64,000 nucleotides of DNA from Halicephalobus mephisto (Eukaryota > Nematoda > Chromadorea > Rhabditida > Panagrolaimidae), in contig SWDT01000096.1 in NCBI GenBank assembly GCA_009193035.1, forward strand, positions 1 through 64,000, in the 5' to 3' direction. The notes beneath the pieces were generated by a model. It was given only the letters and a program-made list of their open reading frames with translations. It made no database searches and was not told the origin of the DNA. A program made the position numbers and the translations under genes. Below are positions 12,309-22,776 of this stretch, piece after piece (the stretch's first letter is position 1; every line of letters starts with the position of its first letter).

Positions 12309-13973
12309 ATGAGTGTCAATATTTCAACGACCTCATCAAATTTATTTGTTACTGTAACAACAAAATCCCCTCCACAATCCTTATCAGTATCCATTACAAT
12401 TCTTGCCTATTGTTATATTCTACCTACAATATGCGTATTCGGCATAATTGGCAACCTCATGAATCTCGTCACTCTCGCAAGTAGAAGATTACGAGCCGTT
12501 TCATACATGTATCTACGAGCTTTAGCTGTTGCAGACCTACTATGTATGTTATTCGTTCTTGTATTTGCAACTTGCGAAGTTTTACAATTTGTCGGTTATC
12601 CAATTAATCACAATCACTGGTATGGATTTTATCAAGCCCATTTAATGTTATCATTTATAAATTGGGCATTAGCAACGGGTGTATTTGTCGTATGTGCTCT
12701 AAGTCTAGAAAGATATGTATCCATTATTCATCCCATGAGTTTCCGTACATGGAACAGTCCCAAACGTGCATGGTTCGCTATCATGATTGCTTATTCCATT
12801 CCTGCATTATTCTACGTGCCTTACGCATTCGGTAGATATTCTGTTGGACAAAAAACTACTCCAGAAGGTTCCATAGCATATGTTGCTATCGATAGTGAAA
12901 TATCTCGAAGTCGTGTTTGGCAGGTAAACATTCCATAAATAAAAACTATCCTTAATTCAAAAATTCCCAAATTTAAAAATATTTCAAAATCTAAAAACTA
13001 CTTCTAATTCAAAAATTCCCAAATTTAAAAATCTAAAAATTTTTCTTAATCCAAAAATTCCCAAATTTAAAAATATTTCAAAATCTAAAAACTACTCCTA
13101 ATTCAAAATTATCCAAATTTCAAAATCTAAAAATTTTCCTTAATTCAAAAATTCCCAAATTCAAAAGTACTTCTAAATCTAAAAATTTCTCTTAAATTTA
13201 AAACTTTCTAAATTTAAAATTCCAGATTTACGAATTTACTCGTGAAGGAATTCTACGATTTGCTCCTATTATCCTACTATCCTTTCTTAATGGAAGAATA
13301 ATGTGCGCATTTCGTCGACGTCAAAAAATGTTTTCTCGTTTAACAAATCGCGAACAAACAACTTCAAATCGTGATGATACATTATTATATATTCTCGGAG
13401 GTATTGTCGTCATGTTTTTCATTTGCAATATTCCTGCAGCTATTAATTTACTATTTATAAACGAAACAGTTAAAAAACGGGTAGATTACCAAATATTTAG
13501 AGCCGTTGCAAATCTACTTGAAATAACAAATCATGCTGCTCAATTTTATATTTTTTGTGCTTGCTCAACTGATTATCGGGCAACTTTTCTATTAAAATTT
13601 CCCTGTTTTAAGGTAATTTTTAAAATTCCAATAATCCCAATCCTAATCCCAATTCCAGGCCTATTACACTAACAGAGATCGATTCAAATCTCTCATGCGA
13701 CGACAACCAAAAGAATCAGGAGAAAAAACAGTTATAAACGGCATGAGTACTGTTGTATTAGAAGATCCATTACAAAAAAGAAGTAACACAACAGGTACAG
13801 CTGAAGCAATATCAAGTATTGCCACAGGCAAAGACAGCATTAAAAACAACAATATTGAACAAGAAACCCTCGATATCCAACTCGCCAGTGGTGAAGAAGA
13901 TTTAGCTTCAGAAGAATCTGATTCCCTATTAGCTCAACTCCAGGTCGATGCCAACGGGACAACTTACTTATGA
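12309..13973 (+). CDS. Class A (rhodopsin-type) peptide-receptor-like GPCR
   Basis: Three exons: 12309-12923, 13226-13612 and 13659-13973. All junctions are phase 0; 438 residues. Seven membrane segments can be traced. TM1 contains GIIGNLMNLV, TM2 LAVADLL, TM3 ends in the ERY version of the DRY motif (SLERYVSIIHPM), TM5 is followed by a basic loop (RRRQK), TM6 contains FFICNIPAA and TM7 contains LLEITNHAAQFYIFC. The C-tail of about 100 residues is Ser/Thr- and acid-rich. The overall pattern resembles the FMRFamide/neuropeptide receptor-like group of nematodes; I cannot assign a ligand. Oddities: the position of the usual TM3 cysteine (3.25) is alanine, I see no partner cysteine in loop 2, and NPxxY is replaced by NHAAQF. 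The start follows a TTTTCAG acceptor. It converges on the TCAIM gene with 95 nt between the stops. Confidence 0.88.
12940..13215. repeat. Tandem repeat inside GPCR intron 1
   Basis: About five imperfect units of AATTCAAAAATTCCCAAATT plus a TCTAAAAA word make up almost the whole intron. This explains its greater length compared with intron 2 (46 nt). Confidence 0.8.
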
Positions 13974-14068
13974 CTTTTATAAAAAAAATGTACAAAAAAA
14001 ATAAAATTTACCGAATAATACGGTTTCAATTAACAAAATTTAAAATTCAACAATATTTATTTAAAAAA

Positions 14069-15598
14069 TTAAACAAAATCCATCGGAATAGATAACTTAC
14101 CATCATTCATCACAAAAATACTGGGATTTGTCGAAATATGAACAGATAAACCTCTGATTAAATTTTTTATAGATTCATCTACATTTCCTAATCTTATTAT
14201 AGTTTTTTCTATTTCATTTTCTGAAAATCCCAAATCCCACGTCAATTCCACTAATTCTAACGATCGTCTTGTTTTCTCCGCTATTTCGGAAATGTTCTCT
14301 TCTAGTTGACCATTTTCCATATAATTGTTGACGTCAGATGACTTCCTTACATTTGTTTTCAAAAATTCCACCAACGCTCCAAAATCAACATTTGATGGAA
14401 TTTGCAGTCTTCCATCTCTAGTAATAGCTAATTCACCATAAACACTAACTATTTCAATCATTTGATTTTTAGCATATCTTTGCATTTCCATAATTTCACC
14501 TTTACTCTTTGTACTTATTCTGCAAAAAAAATCTTCTTTTAATATTAAAAAAAACCTTACTTGACAATTATAGACTGCAATTGTCCAATAGCCTTGAGGA
14601 GATTTTCATGACGTTCTATATAAAGTTCAATTTTTCCTCCAAAAAGTTCTTTCGTGTGAAAACATAGTTGTTTAAAATTCTTAACTTCTAAACGACGAAC
14701 AGACGCTTCTAAACAAACTTTTTGCCATTTTTCGGGCACGTCATCCGCACCAAATTGCAAACTACTATCACAACAAACATACGATCCTCTTCCAAAACTA
14801 AAAAAAAATAATTAAAATAAATTTCCATATATCAAAAACTCACATAAGAGGATAACCTTTCATCGCTTGTAATATTCTTTCTTTTTCATCTATTGAACAA
14901 TGATGAATCATTTGATTCACATTAGACAAACATTTCCTCATATAACTTTGATTCCAATCAATTGCCCATATAATATCTAGCACTTTTGTTTTTCTTTTAA
15001 TATCATCTATGTCTTCTTGAAGCAATTCTTTCGTTTTAAAATGAGTTTCTGATTTCTTAACAGCCAATTCTCTATTTTTAACTAATTGACCAAATAAATC
15101 ATTTGGCTTAATATATACAGCTTTACTTTTTTTTCTTATTTTTACATCTCTATCACGTAAAGTTTGCCAGAGATCATCCATCGACATTGTTGCTGATTGA
15201 CTAGTTGTTGTTGATTCATAAAATCCATTTAATCTACTTTTTGGAAGATCTTCCGTACTTAAATTTAATTTTTTTAATGTTGTTTCAACAATTTTATGTG
15301 GATCTTCACCACTAAGATTGATTGAAACATCTTCTAATTTGTTATTTCTCATAACAGAAAAAACAACCTTAACTGGTTTCGGATTTCCTCGATTTGGAAA
15401 TAATTCATTTAAATAACCATTAAATATCTGAAGTGCTTTCTCATTTTTCGATCTAACCACAGGATTTTTAGCAAATCTATCTGGATGAACAGCAAAATAA
15501 AATGGTCTTAATGCTGCTGCTGCTTGTTGAGCAGAAAATAATCGACAATTATTGATAGTAGATTGGCGTAAATAGGTCAATTGAGTCCGTGAGAGCAT
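14069..15598 (-). CDS. TCAIM: TCAIM-like mitochondrial protein (DUF4460/DUF4461)
   Basis: Exons 15598-14844, 14797-14561 and 14519-14069 (stop TAA) join in phase to 480 residues, close to the ~496 of human TCAIM. The N-terminus (MLSRTQLTYLRQSTINNCRL) is basic, hydroxylated and lacks acidic residues, as a mitochondrial presequence would. It is followed by AAAALRPFYFAVHPDRF, the J-domain-like HPD region that defines DUF4460. The remainder contains paired basic and acidic helices and the FGADDVPEKWQKVC segment. In vertebrates TCAIM is a mitochondrial protein reported to restrain T-cell activation; its biochemical role is not settled and in a nematode must be something older. Identification rests on the N-terminal HPD region, the overall order and the length. 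Confidence 0.85.
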
Positions 15599-15599
15599 T

Positions 15600-16400
15600 C
15601 GTACTGAACAAGAACAATCGAACCTAAAATCAATATCACCTGATAATTTTAAAAAATATCAAATTCAATCAATATTTTAAAAATTTCTCAAATTATCATA
15701 TGATAAAAACTTCTTTTTCCTTATATAAACAAATTTCACGATTATATCAAAAATCAAAAAAATATTGCTCAATTAAACCAAATCAAGTACCTTTTTCAAT
15801 AATCAGTCAGGTGCACTACCGATAGTAATGGCCGTGCGTCCCGAAACAAAGAAAAAAAAATAAGCAGCAATAGAACTTTCAGGTTCTTACGCTTAAAAAA
15901 CTGATAATCGAACATTGTCATTAACAACGCACCAACTGATCATCTATCAGCACATGGCTATAACCTTTAAAAAAGTTCTTTTTCTCAAAAAAAAAGTCCC
16001 AATTAAAAACTGATCTTTCGTCAAGGAAAAATTCCAAGAACAAAAGCACTTAAAAAAATAATCATCGATTAAATTATTTCATGATTAAACTTACTAATAA
16101 TTATATATTATATCAAAAACGTTATCAAATAATTTTGTTTGCCCAGACTATTCTAGAAAAACAAAAAATATCTCACCTTCAATAATCAAATAGCACGTGC
16201 TCATTCAAATGTGATCAGTCCGTTTACGGTTACAAATGATAATTTTCCTTCTAATTCGTTTGAAAAACATCTAAACCTAAAAAAATAATAAAAAATCCAA
16301 AATGATAAAAATAATTAAATCAGTTAATAAACTGGTAAATATCCCAACATTATCAAACAGTTCAAATTCAACAATACCACAGTCAATACAAATAAAATTC
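15600..16400. other. Spacer between TCAIM-like gene and NUP214
   Basis: No gene seen. It holds the 5' region of the TCAIM-like gene and the 3' region of NUP214; both are on the minus strand with about 800 nt between them, so an SL operon is unlikely. Confidence 0.5.
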
Positions 16401-16403
16401 CAA

Positions 16404-19400
16404 TTAACTACGCCATGTATTAAAAGCGTTCTTTTGCTGTCCAAAAGCATTAGAAGTTGTAGATCCAAATCCGCCACCAAAACTACTTTGAGGTTGCGAT
16501 GTAGTTTGTTGAGCAATGGCTCCAAATCCACCAGATTTGTTTGCAAATCTAAAAATCAACACAACTAACAACAATCAAATAAATAACATACGAAGAGAAT
16601 CCACCACCAAAACTTGATGTTGTTTGATTTGGAGATGAGAAAGCAGGCTTCTGAGCAAATGGAGAAGAACCAAGAGTATTTGATTGTTGACCAAAACCAC
16701 CAGATCCAAATCCACCTCCAAAAGCACTCTTTTGTTGAGTCGCTGAATCTTGTTGATTAGCAGTTCCAAATCTAAAAATACATATCAATCTATTTAAAGT
16801 AATAATAAACATACGAAGAGAATCCACCACTACCACCACCAAAACTAGATGTTGTTTGAGTTGGAGATCCAAATGAAGACTTCTGAGCAAATGGAGAATT
16901 GAAACCACTTGACTGCTGACCAAAGCCAGTAGATCCAAAACCTCCAAAACTACTCTTCTGTTGCGTTGTTGAATCCTGAGTAGTAGTGGTACCAAATCCA
17001 CCAGATTTGCTTTCAAATCTAAAAATTGATCTAAACTTATGCAGCAAGATAATGAACTTACGAAGAAAATCCACCACTACCACCGCCAAAAGCGGATGTC
17101 GTTTGAGTTGGAGACCCAAATGAAGACTTTTGAGCAAATGCAGAACCGAAACTACCTGATTGTTGACCAAAGCCAGTAGATCCAAATCCACCACCAAAAG
17201 AACTTTTCTGCTGCGTTGATGAATCTTGTTGAGTGGTACTAGTAGCAGTACTACTAGCAGTATTAAATCCACCAGGTTTCGCAAACCTAAAGAACATATT
17301 TCAACCAACTCAATAAAGTCATAAACTTACGAAAACCCAACATTACTGCCACCAAAAGTAGATGTCGTCTGACTTGGAGATCCAAATGAGGACTTTTGAG
17401 TAAGTGGAGAACCAAAACCACTTGATTGTTGACCAAAGCCAGTAGATCCAAATCCGCCTCCAAAAGTGCTCTTTTGTTGCGTCGATGAATCTTGTTGAGT
17501 AGTACTAGTAGCAGGATTAAATCCACCAGGTTTCGCAAACCTAAAAATGTATTTCAATTAATTTAACAGAACACCAAACTTACGAAAATCCAACGTTATT
17601 ACCACCAAAAGTGGATGTTTGAGTTGGAGACCCAAAACCAGATTTTTGACCAAATGGAGAATTGAAACCACCCGACTGTTGGCCAAAACTACTAGATCCA
17701 AATCCACTTCCAAAAGTAGTCTGAAGCTGTTCACATTCTTCAGTTAATTCTTCATCATTTTTCTTCTCAGGTTCTACAACTTTCTTAGCTTCTTCTTCAG
17801 CTTTCTTCTTGGCCTCTTCTTCAGCCTTTCTCTTAGCTTCTTCTTCTTCCATTTTCTTCTTCGCTTCTTCTTCAGCTTTCTTTCTGGCTTCTTCCTCAGC
17901 TTTTTTCTTCGTCTCTTCTTCTGCTTTTTTCCTAGCTTCTTCCTCGGCTTTCTTCTTAACTTCTTCCTCGGCTTTCTTCTTAGCCTCCTCATCAGCTTTC
18001 TTTTTAGCCTCTTCCTCAGCTTTCTTCTTAGCCTCTTCTGCTTTTTTCCTCGTTTCTTCCTCAATCTTCTTCTTATCTTCTTCAATTTTCTTTTTCATTT
18101 CTTCTGGTTTTCTAACTTCTTCATCTGAAACTTTTGAACCAAGTGAAAATCCACTCTTAAAATCAAAAGTATTCTTATTTCCAGTTGTCGAAGTTAATGA
18201 TGGAACAGAAATAGGAATAGAATGATAAACTTCACCAGCTCCACGCATACCAGCACCAGCAAATCTTTCAAAACCAGGAATATTTTTAAATCTTTCCATA
18301 GGATCAGATTCATTAACATTTGAAGAATCTTAAAATTTATTTAAAAAAAATATTTTAAAAAAAACTCACTTATCAAAGATGAAAATTTTTTTGGAGTAAA
18401 TTTTAATTCTTTAGATATTTTTAAATTTTCAGCCAATGTTTCTCTTGCTTTTTGAACTTTTGGAGTAATAATCACTTCATCTGTCGATTTAATTTCTTTC
18501 TTTTTCAATATTTCTGTAACCGATATAGGCACAGTAATTTTCACCGGATTTCTAGATCTATTTTCAAGAAATATTCTAATTTTATCAATTTTCGGTTTTC
18601 TATCTCCTAATTTCTCTCTTCCAATTTCTTTTTCTTGAACATACAATCCAGCAAAATCAGTTGAAATATCATTATGATAAACAACTGAAGCATTTAAACT
18701 TTCATCAAAAACAGAATCATCAAGTTGAACACCACCTGCAGATTTCAATATTTCTACAATTTTCTTCGTTTTTGTAGAATTTTTAATATCTCTCGTTTTC
18801 TTCCGAAGATCCACAATTCTCTTCGAAAGAGTCACAATAGATGAATTAATAGATTTGGAATTTTTTTCAACAGTTTGTTGTTGAATATTGGATAATACAG
18901 CACTTTGAGAAGGTTTCACTTTTCCAGTTTTCAGATGTTGATCAACTTGCTCCATTTTATCCATACAAGCAGTGTAATTTTCCGTTGTTGTAAACAAACG
19001 TTCTTCCAATTCATCCAAATTATCCGCTAACTCAAGAACCCAATCAGGAGTAACAGATTCAGTAGGTGGAGAATTCAAAATAGTCTCTACTTCTTCAGCT
19101 GCAGATCCCAAACTCTTCAGTATCAACAGATTCCTTTGAACATCCTCAGCAAGAGAATCCGATATCGTCCTCACAGCTTCAATACACTTCCGATAAGGCT
19201 CCATGCGTTGATCAAACTCCAAAGCATCAGTAGCACTTTCCTCCAAGTGCATTCTCCTCTCATGAAATTCACTAACAGCACGTCGATAAGCTTCTAAACC
19301 ATTCACAGCAGCAACCACAGCATTCATATATTCTCTTCTATTTTTCTCAAGTAAAGCCTGTCGTTGAGCTTCTTTCTCAGCTTTAGCTGCCAATTCTGCT

Positions 19401-21146
19401 TCCTTTTTCTTTCTTTCAGCTTCAATAGCACGTTGTTTAGCCAATTCTTCTTCTTCTTTCTTCTTCCTTTCAGTCTCCTCTATAGCACGCTGTTTAGCTA
19501 ATTCTTCTTCTTCCTTTTTCTTCCTCTCAGCTTCTTCGACTTTCTTTTCAGTTTCCACAGCTTTATTGTCTTCAATTTTCACTTGATTAGCAACCGATTG
19601 GGGAGTTTTCTGTCCAAACAAATTAAATCCAGAAAACGAAAAACCAGTAGTAGCAGTCGGTTGAACTTGAGGCAATGTATTACTAGGTTTCGGTTGAAAA
19701 TTGGCAGGTTTTTGTCCATTCTTTGTTTCCATCAAATTCAATGCAATAGATGGTTTCGTTAGGGACGATTTCTTCATAGAAACCAAATAATACAAAACAA
19801 GAACACCGTCAGTTGTCATCATATAGAAAATTGGTTGAGGAGGAACTTTCGAGCCATCATTAGCTGAAATCAGGTGTAATCAATTTTTCAAGTACGATAT
19901 ACTTACAAATTGGGATTTCAACAGTGGATGAGAAATCATAGGATCCACCAACGACCTGACATGCTTTTCCGTCTTTGGTTCCTGGACAATTGATATCGGG
20001 TTCTTGCAAGTACCCTGGTCTCCATGTTGTACCGTCGTTACTAAAGGGCCAAATATCAGGATAGCAAGTAGATCCGGTAAGTACAATATGCCAATCGAAA
20101 AGAGGCCAGAAATAAAACGCTCTTGGAAGAGAAGCAGCATCGTCAAATAGTGGGTAAATGTAGTTCGACCATTCGTCCCAAACCGGATTCTGGCCTTTCT
20201 TCACTGTCACAAGTGCCAACGTTACACGATTGCTTTTGTTGGTAAAGGCAACAATCCATTCGGTTGTGGAAAGCCAACAAACACCAACACAAGAAAAAGG
20301 CGCTTCGATACTCAGCGATTGAGGAGCGGGAATCGTCCGGACAAGGGTGACTTCAGGTCGCAGTTGGTGTATCTGCCCTTGAGAATCCCCAACGGTAATC
20401 TGTTTTCCTTTCGGAGACCAAGAAAGACAGGTCGTTGGAATTGGTCGTGTTCCAACGATTGTGAATGCTGAAGGATTCTAGAAAGCAATTTATTTCGATG
20501 AATTCTCGGTAAACTAAACCTACAGCGAGATTGAATTGAACAGAAGATATCTGTTCGGTAGTACCGGCGGCAAAACTGTCGGGAATACAAGGATTCCATT
20601 CAAACGCGGTCATTTTAGAAGAATCGTTCGTGCTTAACCGGACAGTAGTCAACGGGAATGGAGTTTCAGTGTAACCGGGAGAGAAAGTGAAACCGTCAAA
20701 GAGATAAATAACCGGACCATTAGTGGTGTTTGCAGCAACGGAAAGGACCCGTCCATCGGAGTTGAAGTCCACAGAAAACACCTGAGCCTAAAACCACTTT
20801 TACACATGAAAACAAAAAGTACTTACATTCGATTCAGGTTCGAAAAAGTCGAAATCCCGCTTGGAGAAGTTTGTGGATTCGAGCCCCGATAGGTCGTTGG
20901 GGATTTGATGGAATTCAGACGTCTTCACCGAGATCACCTTGTTGTTGGACCCGAAAAAAACAGCAAATCCATATTGGGAGGACACTGCGATAAGTTTTCC
21001 ACCGTACTGAGTTGGTTTTACAGAGCCATCAGGAAAGATCCGTACTTTACGGATCATCTTCGCCTGGAGGTCCTGGAAAACGATCCATATATGAAAAAAC
21101 CCAAAAAGTAGTAAAAACCCACAGCAATCTGTTCCATCGACCCCAT
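16404..21146 (-). CDS. NUP214: Nucleoporin NUP214 / NPP-14
   Basis: Eleven exons: 21146-21123, 21072-20827, 20787-20524, 20477-19907, 19863-18370, 18328-17584, 17540-17331, 17286-17062, 17018-16815, 16771-16592 and 16548-16404. Phases agree; about 1435 residues. The start is MGSMEQIADLQAKMIRKVRI, behind a TTTTTCAG acceptor. Residues ~1-400 form the N-terminal beta-propeller, with family landmarks KVRIF, CLSWSPKGKQITVGDSQGQI and YMMTTDGVLVLYYLV. A central coiled-coil region follows. Exon 6 carries a long KKAEEEA/RKKAEEE repeat, and exons 6-11 carry FG repeats (GFGQQS, SSFGSPTQ). NUP214 lies on the cytoplasmic side of the nuclear pore, where the propeller binds the DEAD-box mRNA export factor DDX19/Dbp5 and the FG region binds export receptors. 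The FG modules of exons 6-10 look like serial exon duplications. Confidence 0.93.
16592..17760 (-). repeat. Serially duplicated FG-repeat exons in NUP214
   Basis: The end of exon 6 and exons 7, 8, 9 and 10 each encode 60-75 residues of the same module: QQDSSTQQKS, then GFGSTGFGQQS, then AQKSSFGSPTQTTS, then FGGG..GFS. Each is bounded by phase-2 introns that split a serine codon. The introns are only 40-50 nt long and begin GTAAGT or GTATGT. Exon lengths (210, 225, 204, 180 nt) are all multiples of three, so any one could be lost or gained without a frameshift. Confidence 0.9.
17770..18110 (-). repeat. In-frame KKAEEEA coding repeat within NUP214 exon 6
   Basis: About 110 residues of imperfect seven-residue units (KKAEEEA, RKKAEEE, KKKADEE). 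A single long charged alpha-helix or coiled coil is expected. The antisense strand is open as an Ala/Ser/Phe-rich frame, which is a shadow of this repeat. Confidence 0.9.
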
Positions 21147-21909
21147 AGTGTCCTGTTTGTGAATACCCGAGGAAGTACACCGGAATCTGAAAAAGCAAAA
21201 ACGTAGAAGAAGAAGCAAAAAAATTAATAAAGAAATCGAGTAAGCGACTGCGAATTTGAAAAAGAAGGTGGCGCGTGCGTGGTCTCGGAACGAAAATGTC
21301 AGTTAGCCAGATTTTCCTTAATTAAACATGGGCGAGTTGATTTTATTTTTATTTTTATTCCCAATGGTTTAGGACGGAAATTAATCTTCTGGATTTTTCT
21401 GTCTATATTTTTTATTTCGAAATCATGGAAAAACAATAATTATTTTTAGTTTATTATTATTGAAAAATTCGAAAAAAAATTAAATTTGGAATTTTAAAAA
21501 TTAAATTTCGAATTTTTTATTTTTGTTTAATCCAGTTTTCCAGAATCCAGTAGAAAGTTGTCAAGTCCTTAGAATCTCCCTGGACATTTTTTGAAAAGTC
21601 CAGTTTTTTGATTTTTTAAAATTATGCAAATTTTTGAATTTTTTTTGAAAATTTCCAAAATCCGATAATATTTGAAGATTTTAGAAATTTGCATATTTTC
21701 TGGAATTTTGGAGAATCTTATAAGAAATTTTGGAAATTTCAGGATTTTAAAAATTTGCATAATTTTTGGATTTTTTTGAAAATTTTCCAGAATTTCAAAA
21801 TTCTAAAAATTCTTATCGAAACTTTTTCGTAAAACTACTTTTAGTTTTTAAAATACTTTTGTTTTTTTTAAATTTTTTAGAATCAGTTTTATATTCTTTT
21901 GAAACAAAA

Positions 21910-22262
21910 AACTAGCCTAAAAAAGAGGACCTGGAACGATAGCCTGAATATGAGGGAGTGGGGGTACTGTAGGATGTAAATGAGACTCTTTGTTGCTAGA
22001 TGTTGAGATTACTACTGTGGAAATCGTATCCTTGTCTTATTCTCGGAGTGAAGATCATCATTTCTGTTTTCTATTTGGACACTACCCAAAAGAAAAAGAA
22101 TAGTGACTGGAAAGGTTCAGTTTTAGTTAAAAATGGACACTATCCAAATTTCTCATTAAAGCTGATTTTTTGGATAGTGACTGGAGAGGTTCAGTTTTAG
22201 TCAGAAATAGACACTATCCAAATTTTTTATTGAAGCTCATTTTTTGGATAGTGACTGGAGAG
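21910..22262 (+). repeat. Dispersed repeat with GATAGCCTGAATATGAGGGA
   Basis: Begins near AAAACTAGCCTAAAAAAGAG, contains GGAGTGGGGGTACTGTAG and ends in TGGATAGTGACTGG motifs. A nearly identical copy lies at about 48320-48545. Shorter diverged copies are at 22494-22620 and about 48615-48790. No coding potential; possibly a non-autonomous mobile element. Confidence 0.75.
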
Positions 22263-22493
22263 GGCTGTACGGCAGTTCCCCCAACAACTTTTGCTCCTCG
22301 TTTTTCTTCTTTGCAATTCTCATTAATTTCGAAATTCTTTTTAAATTAATTTTTTCTTATTGAACTAAAATATCAAGTTAATTTAGTTATAAAAAATTAA
22401 TGCAAAAACGAAATAAATGAGATAAATCATGCAAAATAGAAGGGAACAAATGTCGTACAGTCAAGGAAGGATCAGTCACTATTTGGTCGGATA

Positions 22494-22620
22494 TAAAACT
22501 AGCCTAAAAAAGAGGACTTGGAACGATAGCCTGAATATCAAGGAGTGGGGGTACTGTAGGACAAAGACTGTTGTTAAATGTTAAGATTATCATTACAAAA
22601 ATCGTATTCATATTTTTTAA
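22494..22620 (+). repeat. Second, shorter copy of the GATAGCCTGAATAT repeat
   Basis: Matches the first ~120 bp of the element at 21910, with AACGATAGCCTGAATATCAA and GGAGTGGGGGTACTGTAG. It lies about 160 bp upstream of the N-acyltransferase start. Confidence 0.7.
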
Positions 22621-22776
22621 TAAAAATATATTTTTATTCATTTTCTGTTTTGAAACATTTCCTGTGTTTTGTGTGTTCTATTTTGTAGGTTAAAACTTCA
22701 TTGATTTGATGATAATCATCTTTTTGATTTTTTATCGAATTTCGACGATTGTGGTTGAATTTTTTTTTCAGAAAAA

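Larger units (their letters stand above)
21200..22770. other. Intergenic region upstream of NUP214 and the N-acyltransferase
   Basis: No gene seen. It contains two copies of a dispersed repeat (21910-22262 and 22494-22620) and AT-rich filler with AAAATTT words. It is the divergent 5' region of NUP214 (minus) and the acyltransferase (plus). Confidence 0.5.

Noticed and set aside
17809..18225. Plus-strand Ala/Ser/Phe-rich frame of 138 codons
   Set aside because: Exact antisense of the KKAEEEA repeat of NUP214; repetitive coding makes the shadow frame open.
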